Shown: positions 8,328-16,980, counted from the first letter of the stretch. The stretch: DNA of 50,707 nt from an uncultured Eubacteriales bacterium (GCA_900316455.1 ONCX01000012.1:1-50707), one strand, 5' to 3'. Numbers and translations are program-made. Notes: generated by a model from the sequence alone, not told the origin.

Positions 8328-9350
8328 ATGAGTAAGACAAGCAAATTTTCAGGAATCATATCGCTGCTGCTGGCAGCCGCAATAATTGCCGTAATGACGG
8401 CGGGCTGTTCAGGGGGAAAACGTCCCGATGACGGCAGGATCTCGATTGTGGCGACGATCTTCCCGCAGTACGACTTTGCGAGGAGAATCGCCGGAGACAG
8501 GGCAGACGTAAAAATGCTGCTAAGACCCGGCATGGAAGCGCATTCCTATGAGCCAAGCCCCAAGGACATAATCGGCATATCGAAATGCGACCTTTTCCTC
8601 AACGTCGGCGGCGAATCGGAGAGCTGGCTTGAAGCCGTGCTGGAATCGGCGGACAATCCGGATATGAAGATAATTTCGGCGATGGACTGCGTTGAAGCCA
8701 TCGAGGAGGAGACTTCAGAGGGAATGCAGAGCCGCGAACATCACCATCATCACGGAGATGAGGAAGATGAACACGAGCCGGAGACGGATCATCATCACGG
8801 CGATGACGGGGAAGAAGACGGGGAATATGACGAGCATGTATGGACTTCACCAATGAACGCGATTGCCATAGTGAATCAGATAAACCGCGCGCTCTGCGAG
8901 CTTGACCCCGACAACGCGGAATTCTACTGCCGCAATACGGACGAATACGTGGCGGAGCTGACGGAGCTTGACAATTCCTTCCGCGAGACTGTCGCCGGTT
9001 CAAAAAGGAATCTGCTGATATTCGGCGACAGGTTCCCGCTTCTTTATTTCGTGAGGGAATACGGTCTGGATTACTACGCGGCGTTTCCGGGCTGCGCCGC
9101 GGAGACGGAGCCGAGCGCCGCGACTGTGGCATTTTTAATTGACGCTGTGAAGCGGGAGAAGGTTCCGGTCGTGCTGTATATTGAGCTTTCAAATCACAAG
9201 GTTGCCGATGCTATAGCCGAATCAGCCGGAGTGCGGACGGCGCAGTTCAACACCTGCCACAATATTTCGGCTGACGATTTCGCGGCGGGAGAAAGCTATC
9301 TCAGCCTTATGACGGCAAATGCCGATATTCTCAGGGAGGCATTGAATTGA
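8328..9350 (+). CDS. znuA: Zinc ABC transporter substrate-binding lipoprotein
   Basis: 340 residues. Signal peptide with lipobox MTAGC (Cys27) predicts lipid anchoring to the outer face of the membrane. IVATIFPQYDFARRIAGD is the typical start of a cluster A-I metal-binding protein, and MEAHSYEPSPKD supplies the first metal His. A central Asp/Glu/His-rich loop (two runs, HHHHH and HHH) is the hallmark of zinc rather than manganese binders. Six bases after zur; the stop overlaps the start of znuC by four bases. Confidence 0.93.
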   Translation: MSKTSKFSGIISLLLAAAIIAVMTAGCSGGKRPDDGRISIVATIFPQYDFARRIAGDRADVKMLLRPGMEAHSYEPSPKDIIGISKCDLFLNVGGESESWLEAVLESADNPDMKIISAMDCVEAIEEETSEGMQSREHHHHHGDEEDEHEPETDHHHGDDGEEDGEYDEHVWTSPMNAIAIVNQINRALCELDPDNAEFYCRNTDEYVAELTELDNSFRETVAGSKRNLLIFGDRFPLLYFVREYGLDYYAAFPGCAAETEPSAATVAFLIDAVKREKVPVVLYIELSNHKVADAIAESAGVRTAQFNTCHNISADDFAAGESYLSLMTANADILREALN

Positions 9351-10051
9351 AAAAAACGCTTATCAAATGCGACGATATTTCTCTTGGATACGAAAACATG
9401 ACCGTTCTCGAGCATGTCAGCTTCGAGCTTAACGAGGGGGATTATCTCTGCGTGGTGGGAGAAAACGGCGCGGGGAAATCAACCCTTATCAAGTGCCTTG
9501 CGGGGCTAAAGAAGCCGGTAAGCGGACAGATAATTCTTTCGCCGGAAATTTCCCGCGGCGACGTGGGATATCTCCCCCAGCAGACCGCCATACAGCGCGA
9601 CTTCCCCGCTTCTGTGCGCGAGGTTGTGACGTCCGGCTGTCTGAACAAAAGCAGGATCATTCCGTTCTACACCAAAGCCGACAGGGAACTCGCCTTAAAG
9701 CACATGCGCGAGCTTGGAATCGACGGACTTGCCGACAGATCCTACCGCGAGCTTTCCGGCGGACAGCAGCAGCGCGTGCTTTTGGCGAGGGCGCTATGCG
9801 CGTCAAGCCGGCTGCTAATTCTCGACGAGCCTGTGACGGGACTTGATCCTGTAGTGACCTCCGAAATATACGATATCATCAAGGAATTCAACAGGACACG
9901 CGGCATGACGATCATAATGGTCTCGCACGACGTAAAAACAGCCGTAAAAAGCGCAAACAAAATACTTCACCTGAAGCACAGCGTCCTGTTCTTCGGCAGC
10001 ACAGCCGAATACATCAGAAGCAGCGCGGGACGCGAATTCATAGGAGGTTAA
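9347..10051 (+). CDS. znuC: Zinc ABC transporter ATP-binding protein
   Basis: 234 residues from TTG 9347 with GGGAGG upstream. Walker A GENGAGKST (38-46), Q-loop LPQQTA, signature LSGGQQQR, Walker B LLILDEP and switch His in SHD are all intact. It powers import together with ZnuB; translationally coupled to znuA through a TTGA overlap. Confidence 0.95.
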   Translation: MKKTLIKCDDISLGYENMTVLEHVSFELNEGDYLCVVGENGAGKSTLIKCLAGLKKPVSGQIILSPEISRGDVGYLPQQTAIQRDFPASVREVVTSGCLNKSRIIPFYTKADRELALKHMRELGIDGLADRSYRELSGGQQQRVLLARALCASSRLLILDEPVTGLDPVVTSEIYDIIKEFNRTRGMTIIMVSHDVKTAVKSANKILHLKHSVLFFGSTAEYIRSSAGREFIGG

Positions 10052-10057
10052 CGCAAA

Positions 10058-10888
10058 ATGCCAGAGATGCTTTCTTATCCGTTCATAATCAGGGCGCTGG
10101 TCGTAGGTACGCTCGTATCGCTCTGCTCGGCGCTGCTTGGAGTGAATCTCGTGCTGAAAAGGTACTCCATGATCGGCGACGGACTTTCCCACGTCGCCTT
10201 CAGCGCGATGGCAGTAGCGACTGTCATGCACTGGGCGCCGCTATGGGTAGCTATTCCGGTAGTCATAGCCGCGTCGTACATTCTGCTCAGACTCAGCTCC
10301 GACAGCAGGGTAAGCGGCGATTCGGCGATAGCGCTTCTCTCGACGGGCGCGCTCGCCGTGGGAATATTCATCATCTCAATGAAGTCGGGAATAAACACCG
10401 ACATAAACAACTACATGTTCGGCAGCGTTCTCGCCGTCAACAAATCCGACGTTTCCCTGAGCGTGATACTTTCGCTTGCCGTGCTTGCGCTCTACGTGCT
10501 TTTCTACAACAAGATATTCGCCGTGACGTTCGACGAGCCTTTCGCAAAGGCGACGGGAATAAGGGTGGATTTCTACAATATGCTGATAGCCGTGCTGACC
10601 GCGGTGACAATAGTGCTTGGCATGAGAATGATAGGCGCGCTGCTTATCTCCAGCCTGATAATATTTCCCGCAATGTCCTCCATGCGGCTTTTCAAATGCT
10701 TCCGCAGCGTGGTGATATGCTCGGCCGCCATTTCGGTATTCTGCTTTCTCACGGGACTTGCCGCGTCATACGAATATTCCGCGCCAACTGGTGCGAGCGT
10801 CGTAATTGTGAATATAGCGGTGTTCGCGCTCTTCTGCCTGATCGACTTCATCAAGAATAAGGATGTGCTGAAAAAAAACAATGGCTGA
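10058..10888 (+). CDS. znuB: Zinc ABC transporter permease
   Basis: 276 residues, about eight hydrophobic segments, with the family segment GVNLVLKRYSMIGDGLSHVA near the start that contacts the ATPase. RBS TAGGAGG is 9 nt before ATG. The last 8 bases overlap the RnfD-like gene, so zinc import and the next two genes share one transcript. Confidence 0.95.
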   Translation: MPEMLSYPFIIRALVVGTLVSLCSALLGVNLVLKRYSMIGDGLSHVAFSAMAVATVMHWAPLWVAIPVVIAASYILLRLSSDSRVSGDSAIALLSTGALAVGIFIISMKSGINTDINNYMFGSVLAVNKSDVSLSVILSLAVLALYVLFYNKIFAVTFDEPFAKATGIRVDFYNMLIAVLTAVTIVLGMRMIGALLISSLIIFPAMSSMRLFKCFRSVVICSAAISVFCFLTGLAASYEYSAPTGASVVIVNIAVFALFCLIDFIKNKDVLKKNNG

Positions 10889-11954
10889 CGAATTTATGGA
10901 GAGTGCCGCGCCGTATTTCCGGCAGACCGACACCCAGCTTTCATCTACAGTGCAGCGGGTCTGCGCCCTCTGCATACTTCTGCCGCTTCCGCTTGTGCAT
11001 TACGGCGGACGCGCAATTTTAATGGTAATATTCGGAATTCTCACCGCCGTCGGCGCGGAGGCGTTATGGAATTTCATAGCAAAGCGGGAGCAGACGCTCT
11101 ACGATATGACCGCCGTTGAAACGGGACTCGCCTGCGCTCTGCTAATGCCAGCCTGCGCCCACTATCAGCTTGTGATATTCGCCGCGGCTGCAGCTATATT
11201 GATAGGCAAGCTGCCGTTCGGCGGGAAATTCCGCACGCCATTTGTACCGGCGGCGGTGGGTTACTGTCTTTCGGCGATATGCTTTCCGGCGGAGACCTTC
11301 ACCTATTCGCCCCTGAATGAAAACGTGACCGCCAAGCTGTCCGCATTCGGCTCCAACGACATGCTCAAGCCCGCATATTCGCAGATAGCTCTGCTGCGTT
11401 CGGGAAGGGATCCGTTCACTCATATAGGCGAATACCTTCTGGGCGAAGTGGCAGGTCCTTTAGGCACAACATCGGTCGTGCTGCTTATAATAGCGGCTGT
11501 ATGGCTCTTTTTCACAGGAAATCTGGCGTGGCAGTGCGTGATATCCTTTACAACGTCAATCGCGGTGATATCGTTTGCAGTGCCGTACCACACGGCTTCG
11601 ACATTCATGTATGTGGCATACGACATTCTCGGCGGCTCGACGCTGTTCAGCTGCGTATTCCTCGCCGCCTACCCGAACTACTGCCCCAAGCTGCCGACGG
11701 CAAGGTATATCTGGGGCGGACTGTGCGGCGCGTTTGCCGTGCTTATCCAGCATTTCGGCAGCGTGGAGGCGGGTGGAATATTCGCCGTGCTGATAATGAC
11801 TCCGTTTTCCGACGCGTTCGACCGCATGGTATGGAGCAGCCGAAGCAGCGGAATCACATACCGTCAGATAAAAAATAGACTCGGCGTCAGATTGAAGTAC
11901 CGAATGAAAACACAGCAGGAGCGTGAGCTTGATGAATTCAAGAAGACACAGTAG
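10881..11954 (+). CDS. RnfD/NqrB-family membrane protein
   Basis: 357 residues, about ten transmembrane segments. It matches RnfD/NqrB: SSTVQRVCALCILLPLPLVH at the start, AVETGLACALLMP, a PLGTTSVVLL segment at the place where Rnf/Nqr proteins carry a covalent FMN on Thr, and a C-terminal EAGGIFAVLIMTPFSDAFDR resembling the EG..FA.L..N...P..D tail. In Rnf complexes RnfD is part of an ion-pumping ferredoxin:NAD oxidoreductase, but RnfA, B, C and G are missing here. Start overlaps znuB by 8 bp. Function in a zinc operon is unknown; a redox or flavin-linked membrane role is inference. Confidence 0.75.
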   Translation: MADEFMESAAPYFRQTDTQLSSTVQRVCALCILLPLPLVHYGGRAILMVIFGILTAVGAEALWNFIAKREQTLYDMTAVETGLACALLMPACAHYQLVIFAAAAAILIGKLPFGGKFRTPFVPAAVGYCLSAICFPAETFTYSPLNENVTAKLSAFGSNDMLKPAYSQIALLRSGRDPFTHIGEYLLGEVAGPLGTTSVVLLIIAAVWLFFTGNLAWQCVISFTTSIAVISFAVPYHTASTFMYVAYDILGGSTLFSCVFLAAYPNYCPKLPTARYIWGGLCGAFAVLIQHFGSVEAGGIFAVLIMTPFSDAFDRMVWSSRSSGITYRQIKNRLGVRLKYRMKTQQERELDEFKKTQ

Positions 11955-12519
11955 GAAAGGCGCGGAGAAAACAGCGCACCCGATGCTGGTTCACGGCGCG
12001 GGAATCGCGACAATCGTCGCGGCATGCACGTCCGCGTCAAATGCCCTTACGCTTTCGCTGATAATGCTCGCGCTTTGCTCGGCAATGGCGCTAATCTACA
12101 TCTTTGAGCGAAGCGAATATATCCAGCCAATGCTCAGCGTGCTGTATTTTGCACCCGCGGCGATAATCGCCTGTGTATTCAGCATCATAGCGGCGTCGGT
12201 TTCGGTGAGAACCGCGTCGGATATCGGCATGTATCTTCCGCTTACGGCTGTTGACGCGCTCGTTCTTTCAAGAATCCAGCCGGATTCACCCTTTGTTCAG
12301 CCCTCGGAATCGCTTCCCAACGCGATAAGACTCTGGTGGCTCTACGCGACTATGGCTCTTCCGACAGGAATTCTCAGGGAAATTCTCGGCAGCGGCACGC
12401 TGTTCGGCTTCAGGCTGTTCTTCACCCCCGCTGTGGGCGGAATGAAGCTCCCGTTCGCCGGATTCATAATGCTGGGATTCGGTTTGGCGCTATACAACCG
12501 CCTTACCGAGAAAAAATAA
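11932..12519 (+). CDS. RnfA/RnfE/NqrD-E family small membrane protein
   Basis: 195 residues from ATG 11932 (AGGAG 10 nt upstream; GTG 11923 and TTG 11929 are alternatives), six hydrophobic segments. The opening HPMLVHGAGIATIVAACTSA follows the NP.LV...GLCP.LA.T... pattern of RnfE/NqrD, and YLPLTAVDALVLSR matches the family's I.LI..NC.ILGR-like segment, though the conserved Cys residues near the membrane faces are absent. Overlaps the RnfD-like gene by 23 bp. The pair looks like a reduced two-subunit Rnf-like membrane module; loss of the Cys ligands argues against the classical Fe-S role between RnfA and RnfE. Confidence 0.65.
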   Translation: MNSRRHSRKGAEKTAHPMLVHGAGIATIVAACTSASNALTLSLIMLALCSAMALIYIFERSEYIQPMLSVLYFAPAAIIACVFSIIAASVSVRTASDIGMYLPLTAVDALVLSRIQPDSPFVQPSESLPNAIRLWWLYATMALPTGILREILGSGTLFGFRLFFTPAVGGMKLPFAGFIMLGFGLALYNRLTEKK

Positions 12520-12622
12520 TAAAGGCATATGTAACAAAAAATTAACTTAATTTCCTCCGACATATGATATAATTATTGTAAATGCCGACTGTTCGGTAAT
12601 TGTTGGTATGGAGGAAAGAATA

Positions 12623-14674
12623 ATGGATTTTTTTGACAATAATTTTGAAGACGATTTCGGTTCCGGATCTCAGTCGGAGAGCTTCAACGACGGGTTCGAC
12701 AACGGATTTTTTGACGATGATTTTGATTCCGGCAGTACGGCGGACAACGCTCCCGCCGCAAATCAGGATTTCAGCCGCGCCGGAATATCTCCCGAGCCGA
12801 TAAATCTGAGCATGAATTCCGCGCCGCAGCAGACGTTTGTTCCGCAAATCACCCCGATGGCAAATCCGTTGCCGGAAGCCCCCGCGTATGAGGAAGTTCC
12901 TACGTATCAGGAAGTTCCTACGTATCAGGAAGTTCCCGCCTATGAGGAAGCCCCCGCATATCAGGAAGCCCCCGCGTATCAGGAAGTTCCCGCATATCAG
13001 GAAGTTCCTACGTATCAGGAAGTTCCCGCCTATGAGGAAGTTCCTACGTATCAGGAAGCCCCCGCGTATGAGGAAGTTCCCGCGTATCAGGAAGTTCCCG
13101 AATATCAGGAAGCCCCCGCGTATGAGGAAGCCCCCGCATATCAGGAAGTTCCCGCATATCAGGAGCCGGAAAAATACGAAAAATCGCCTGCGGAATGCAT
13201 TACCGAATACGCGGACTGTCATTATAAATACATTCCAAGCGGAACGGACGTAAACGAGCTTAACAAAAAATTCATTTACGGCGTACATTACGGAAAGGAA
13301 TGGGGCTACAGCACGGTAATGATCCCCGTTTCGGAGGAGCTTGCGGAGCAGCTCTGCTTTGACGCAAACGGCAGGCAGTTCGGCACGGACGAGCTTCGCG
13401 CAATGCGGAGAGAAGCGGTTTCAAACGCGGCGATGATATCCGGAACAGACGACATCAATTCGGTTTATATGCAGAAGACCTCGGTAATGGCTCGCAAGGG
13501 AATAAAAATCGACGAATTTGAACGCGCAAGAGTCAAAGGCTCCATGATCAACTGCTTCAGCTCATTTGTAAAGAACGGCGTTACCACAAAGGATATTCTG
13601 ATAGTACAGGTTCCGGTAACGGAGCCGTGGAACGTCTTCGCGTGGTTCCCCGTCGGCGGTATCAACGGAATGCCCTCCAACGAAAGCCTTATTGCAGCTT
13701 CAAAGCACTGGAACGAGCTTTGCGGAGCAATTCCGGCTGTGCTTGATCTGGGAGTTGTAGAGTATTTTGTTCCGAACGGTAGACCGTCGTATGACGCGGC
13801 GCTTCAGATAGCACGCGAGCAGTTCGCGGCTTGTGGATACGCTCACAAGATCCTGCGTATGGTACTTAGGCTGGAAGTAAATCTTTTCTTCCCTTGTTTT
13901 CCCGCAAAATATATGATAAAATATTCCCGTAAAACTTTCAATCCGGAAGGAATGATAGTCATGCGGGATTTTTCTTGTGATTTCGTCATACATTCCAAGG
14001 AAGAGCTTGCCTGCGCCGTTGAGGAATGGGGCATACTGCCGTTTTTCGTCAATTCGGTGAGCGGCTTTTCGGTTGAGGAGCATATCGACCGCCGGCTGTG
14101 GTTCACGTCCGCCGAGGGACCGTGGGAATGGAAGGGTCCTCTGATAAGGGAATACGGCTTTGCCTATGGCAAATTCTTTGAGAAAAAAGCGGCGTTCGTC
14201 AGCCCCGAATGGTTCAGGGAGCTTGCCAATTACAGACGCGACGGATACGACTTCGACGCGCTGTGTGACGAAGGGCTTGCCAACACGAGGGACGCGAGAC
14301 TGTATAATCTGCTGAGTGAAAACGCGCCGGTTCTCTCAAAAAGGCTCAAACGGCTCGGCGATTACGGCAGGGACGGAATAAAAGGCTTTGAGACGTCAAT
14401 AACGCGGCTGCAATCGCAGTGCTACATTCTGATAAGCGATTTTGTATACATGCGCGACAGACACGGCGAACAATACGGCTGGGGCGTTGCGGAATACTCA
14501 ACGCCGGAAAAATTCTTCGGCGGCGATTTTGCGGAGAACGTCTACAGTCACACGCCGGAGGAATCGCGTGATTTGCTCCTTGAACACGTGAAAAAGCTGT
14601 TTCCCGACGAAAGCGAAAAAAGGCTTTTAAAATTCCTTGGGATAAACTCAAACCAGAGCGGTATATCTCATTGA
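12623..14674 (+). CDS. DUF4253-like repeat protein reading through into an AlkZ-related domain (probably two genes joined by a frameshift)
   Basis: 683 residues from ATG 12623 (GGAGGA 7 nt upstream; ATG 12608 has no site). Order: acidic N-terminus rich in Asp/Phe/Asn (1-50), fifteen Tyr-Glu-Pro hexapeptides (about 88-177), a DUF4253-like domain (to about 405: VQVPVTEPWNVFAWFPVGG, HWNELCGAIPAVLDLGVVEY, APSYDAALQIAREQF-type ending), then about 40 residues without domain character (ILRMVLRLEVNLFFPC...), then an AlkZ/YcaQ-related domain (GPWEWKGPLIREYGFAYGKF, YGWGVAEYSTPEKFFG). The linker DNA contains a stop in the next frame, a promoter and a ribosome site. Neither domain's function in this context is established. 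Confidence 0.7.
   Translation: MDFFDNNFEDDFGSGSQSESFNDGFDNGFFDDDFDSGSTADNAPAANQDFSRAGISPEPINLSMNSAPQQTFVPQITPMANPLPEAPAYEEVPTYQEVPTYQEVPAYEEAPAYQEAPAYQEVPAYQEVPTYQEVPAYEEVPTYQEAPAYEEVPAYQEVPEYQEAPAYEEAPAYQEVPAYQEPEKYEKSPAECITEYADCHYKYIPSGTDVNELNKKFIYGVHYGKEWGYSTVMIPVSEELAEQLCFDANGRQFGTDELRAMRREAVSNAAMISGTDDINSVYMQKTSVMARKGIKIDEFERARVKGSMINCFSSFVKNGVTTKDILIVQVPVTEPWNVFAWFPVGGINGMPSNESLIAASKHWNELCGAIPAVLDLGVVEYFVPNGRPSYDAALQIAREQFAACGYAHKILRMVLRLEVNLFFPCFPAKYMIKYSRKTFNPEGMIVMRDFSCDFVIHSKEELACAVEEWGILPFFVNSVSGFSVEEHIDRRLWFTSAEGPWEWKGPLIREYGFAYGKFFEKKAAFVSPEWFRELANYRRDGYDFDALCDEGLANTRDARLYNLLSENAPVLSKRLKRLGDYGRDGIKGFETSITRLQSQCYILISDFVYMRDRHGEQYGWGVAEYSTPEKFFGGDFAENVYSHTPEESRDLLLEHVKKLFPDESEKRLLKFLGINSNQSGISH
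12884..13153 (+). repeat. Fifteen 18-bp tandem repeats encoding (A/T)Y(Q/E)E(V/A)P
   Basis: Fifteen complete in-frame hexapeptide units plus a partial sixteenth to about 13171. Units differ by Q/E, V/A and A/T swaps, and several are identical at DNA level, so slippage can change copy number. The encoded segment is acidic, Pro/Tyr-rich and probably extended. Confidence 0.95.
13894..13922 (+). promoter_or_regulatory. Candidate promoter inside the 12623-14674 frame
   Basis: TTGTTT (13894-13899), a 17-nt spacer, then TAAAAT (13917-13922), in a locally AT-rich stretch. A GGAAGG ribosome site follows at 13945-13950 with ATG at 13961. This is what an intergenic region looks like. Confidence 0.55.
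13961..14674 (+). CDS. AlkZ-related (YcaQ-like) protein, alternative independent gene
   Basis: If the upstream fusion is an artefact or a mutation, the second domain is its own gene of 237 residues starting MRDFSCDFVIHSKEE at ATG 13961, 10 nt after GGAAGG. The start fits the expected domain boundary: the following segment ELACAVEEWGILPFFVNSV looks like the first helix of the family. AlkZ/YcaQ proteins are winged-helix DNA glycosylases that unhook interstrand crosslinks; the family name here rests on recalled similarity, so activity is uncertain. The stop overlaps the TTG start of the radical SAM gene. Confidence 0.45.
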   Translation: MRDFSCDFVIHSKEELACAVEEWGILPFFVNSVSGFSVEEHIDRRLWFTSAEGPWEWKGPLIREYGFAYGKFFEKKAAFVSPEWFRELANYRRDGYDFDALCDEGLANTRDARLYNLLSENAPVLSKRLKRLGDYGRDGIKGFETSITRLQSQCYILISDFVYMRDRHGEQYGWGVAEYSTPEKFFGGDFAENVYSHTPEESRDLLLEHVKKLFPDESEKRLLKFLGINSNQSGISH

Positions 14675-15591
14675 AAGGACTGACGCATATCAAAATACGC
14701 GATTTCTTGTATTTCACCGGATTCGGGATCAAAACCGTTTTGTTTAAGCAAAAAAAACCGATTCTCGGCACAATCATCGTCACCGACAAATGCAATCTCA
14801 AATGCAGGCATTGCTCCGTCAACAATATCACCGCCGTGATATACCCCTATGAACAGATAAAGCGCGAAATGAAACAGCTTTACGGAATGGGAATACGCAT
14901 TCTCTTTTTCTGCGGCGGCGAAACCTTCCTCTGGCAGGACAGCGGCAAAACTCTCCGTGACCTTGTGACAGAGGCAAAGGAGATGGGCTTTCTGATCGTC
15001 AACGTCGTCACCAACGGCACTCACCCCATAGATCTGCCGGAAGCAGACCTCATTCTGCTGAGTCTCGACGGCGACAGGGAACGTCACAACGCGATACGCG
15101 GCGACACCTTCGACACAATAATGCATAATATTTCCAATGCAACCGCCGACAATATCTGTTTCTATATGGCGATAAACCAAATCAACAAAGGCGCGGTGAA
15201 GGAAGTCTGCGCTCTGGCACGCGACGTGAGGAACGTGCGCGCCGTGTCGTTCAATTTCCACACGCCCTACCCCGACACCGCCGAACTCGCCCTTTCGAGG
15301 GAGGAGAAAGCGAGGTGCTGCGAGGACATCGCACAGATGATGAAGGAGGGCGCGCCGGTGTTCAACCTGAAACGCGCCTTCCCGTACCTTATCAATAATT
15401 CCTTTCCCACGCCATGTCATCAGTGCGTCGTCATGGAGAACGGCAGACTTTCCACCTGCGGGCGCTGCATCGACGTTGAGGGACTCTGCCAAAAATGCGG
15501 GTATTTCTTTGTCGCCGAATACACGCTGATTTTCAGCGGCAACATAGGCATAATCGCGGAAATGTTCCGAACCTATTTAAAATACATATGA
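14671..15591 (+). CDS. Radical SAM enzyme with six-Cys C-terminal cluster region
   Basis: 306 residues from TTG 14671, overlapping the previous stop by four bases. CxxxCxxC at Cys41/45/48 (CNLKCRHC) binds the SAM 4Fe-4S cluster; FFCGGETFLW carries the GGE motif that holds the SAM amino group. Near the C-terminus six Cys (249, 252, 263, 266, 273, 276) could bind one or two auxiliary clusters, a SPASM-like feature seen in enzymes that modify peptides or porphyrins. The last 25 residues are hydrophobic, suggesting membrane attachment. No precursor peptide gene is visible nearby. Exact substrate unknown. Confidence 0.8.
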   Translation: MKGLTHIKIRDFLYFTGFGIKTVLFKQKKPILGTIIVTDKCNLKCRHCSVNNITAVIYPYEQIKREMKQLYGMGIRILFFCGGETFLWQDSGKTLRDLVTEAKEMGFLIVNVVTNGTHPIDLPEADLILLSLDGDRERHNAIRGDTFDTIMHNISNATADNICFYMAINQINKGAVKEVCALARDVRNVRAVSFNFHTPYPDTAELALSREEKARCCEDIAQMMKEGAPVFNLKRAFPYLINNSFPTPCHQCVVMENGRLSTCGRCIDVEGLCQKCGYFFVAEYTLIFSGNIGIIAEMFRTYLKYI

Positions 15592-15610
15592 CAAAGGGGA
15601 GCGTACCCAA

Positions 15611-16864
15611 ATGAGCATTGTCACGACACTCACCCGAATGTGGCTCACCCGAACCACAAAGCCATTCACATTCACAAATCAGTACGACCGCACTCTCCCC
15701 TACTCCGAATGCGACGGACTGGGGCTGTACGTACACATTCCCTTTTGCAGAAGCATATGCACATTCTGCCCCTACTGCAAAACGGTCTATTCAAAGGAAA
15801 AATGCGACCGCTACATCGACGCGCTGCTTAAAGAAATAGAGCTTGTCGGAAATCAGCGCAATGGCAGGAAAACCGTCACGAGCCTGTACTTCGGAGGAGG
15901 CACGCCCGCGCTTGCCGCGGACAGGATAGGCGAAATCATATCCGCGCTGCAAAAGCATTTTGAAATAACCGAGGGCATAGGTTTAGAGCTTCACCCCGAC
16001 AACGTGACCCCCGAAACTCTCCGGACGCTCAAAGCGGCAGGCGTTACAAAAATCAGCATAGGGATACAGTCATTCCTGCCGAAATTCCAGAAAATATTAG
16101 GGCGCAGACCCGTTGACGCAAGGGCTATGGCTGCGGCGCTCAGGGAGGTTGATTTTGAAACGGTGTCCATGGACTTCATATTCGCCCTGCCCGAACAGAC
16201 CCTCGACGACCTGAAGTCGGACATAGACGCGGCGTTCGCAACCGGCGCGAACCATGTGGCTATATATCCGTTCATCGACTTCACATTCACCGGAGGAAAC
16301 GTAAAGCCCCTCGGCAAGCGGCAGAAGCGTGACATGCTCGATAAAATCACGGATTACTGTCTCGGCAAGGGGCTGAAAAGGGATTCAATATGGACTTTTT
16401 CATCGGAAAAGGACGCGAAATATTCCTCCATGACGCGGGACAATTTTCTCGGCTTCGGCTGTTCGGCGACAACGCTTCTCAGAAAGCAGTTCAAGATAAA
16501 CACATTCTCCGTTGAGGAATACATAAAGCGCATCGGCGGCGGAAATCTGCCCACATCGCTGACAATACATTTCACACAGCGTCAGAGAATGATATATTAT
16601 CTCTTCTGGACGCTCTACAGCACGCGGCTTGACCCGAATGATTTTGAGAAATTCTTCGGCGTACCGCTAAAGAAAATGTACGGTCTTGAATTCAGCCTTG
16701 CGCGGCTTCTCGGCTTCCTGACCCTTGAGAACGGCATTTATAAAATGACCCTCAAGGGCGCGTTCTACTACCACCACTACGAGAATTACTACACTCTTTC
16801 CTACATAGACAAAATGTGGGGCATAATGCGTAAACAGGCATTCCCTGAGAAAATAGAATTGTAA
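15611..16864 (+). CDS. HemN/HemW-like radical SAM protein (coproporphyrinogen III oxidase family)
   Basis: 417 residues. HIPFCRSICTFCPYC (Cys46, 50, 53, with a fourth at 56) is the HemN-family CxxxCxxC; LYFGGGTPAL and ISIGIQSFLPKFQKILGR are family-specific. It differs from the canonical hemW at 34042 in its long C-terminal half (GFGCSATTLLRKQFKINTFS and a winged-helix-like tail). Members oxidise coproporphyrinogen, insert heme, or act in heme degradation; which applies here cannot be told. It follows the six-Cys radical SAM gene by 19 bp with its own GGGGAG site, so the two probably work together. Confidence 0.8.
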   Translation: MSIVTTLTRMWLTRTTKPFTFTNQYDRTLPYSECDGLGLYVHIPFCRSICTFCPYCKTVYSKEKCDRYIDALLKEIELVGNQRNGRKTVTSLYFGGGTPALAADRIGEIISALQKHFEITEGIGLELHPDNVTPETLRTLKAAGVTKISIGIQSFLPKFQKILGRRPVDARAMAAALREVDFETVSMDFIFALPEQTLDDLKSDIDAAFATGANHVAIYPFIDFTFTGGNVKPLGKRQKRDMLDKITDYCLGKGLKRDSIWTFSSEKDAKYSSMTRDNFLGFGCSATTLLRKQFKINTFSVEEYIKRIGGGNLPTSLTIHFTQRQRMIYYLFWTLYSTRLDPNDFEKFFGVPLKKMYGLEFSLARLLGFLTLENGIYKMTLKGAFYYHHYENYYTLSYIDKMWGIMRKQAFPEKIEL

Positions 16865-16888
16865 ATTCACACCCGCGAATTTCTAAGA

Positions 16889-16980
16889 GCCTGTCAATAT
16901 CCGGAATATTACCATCGAAAAAAATGACAGGTCACTCCGTGACTTATACTAAGTCAATCAAAAGCACACAACCTTAGTAT
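16889..16980. terminator. Hairpins between convergent genes
   Basis: CCTGTCA (16890-16896) pairs with TGACAGG (16925-16931), and ATACTAAG (16946-16953) pairs with CTTAGTAT (16973-16980), the latter touching the amidase stop codon. Neither has a long T-run, so termination is only suggested. Confidence 0.35.

Noticed and set aside
12542-13288. Minus-strand frame with GGNFLIRRNFLI repeats
   Set aside because: Reverse reading of the hexapeptide repeat; no ribosome site.
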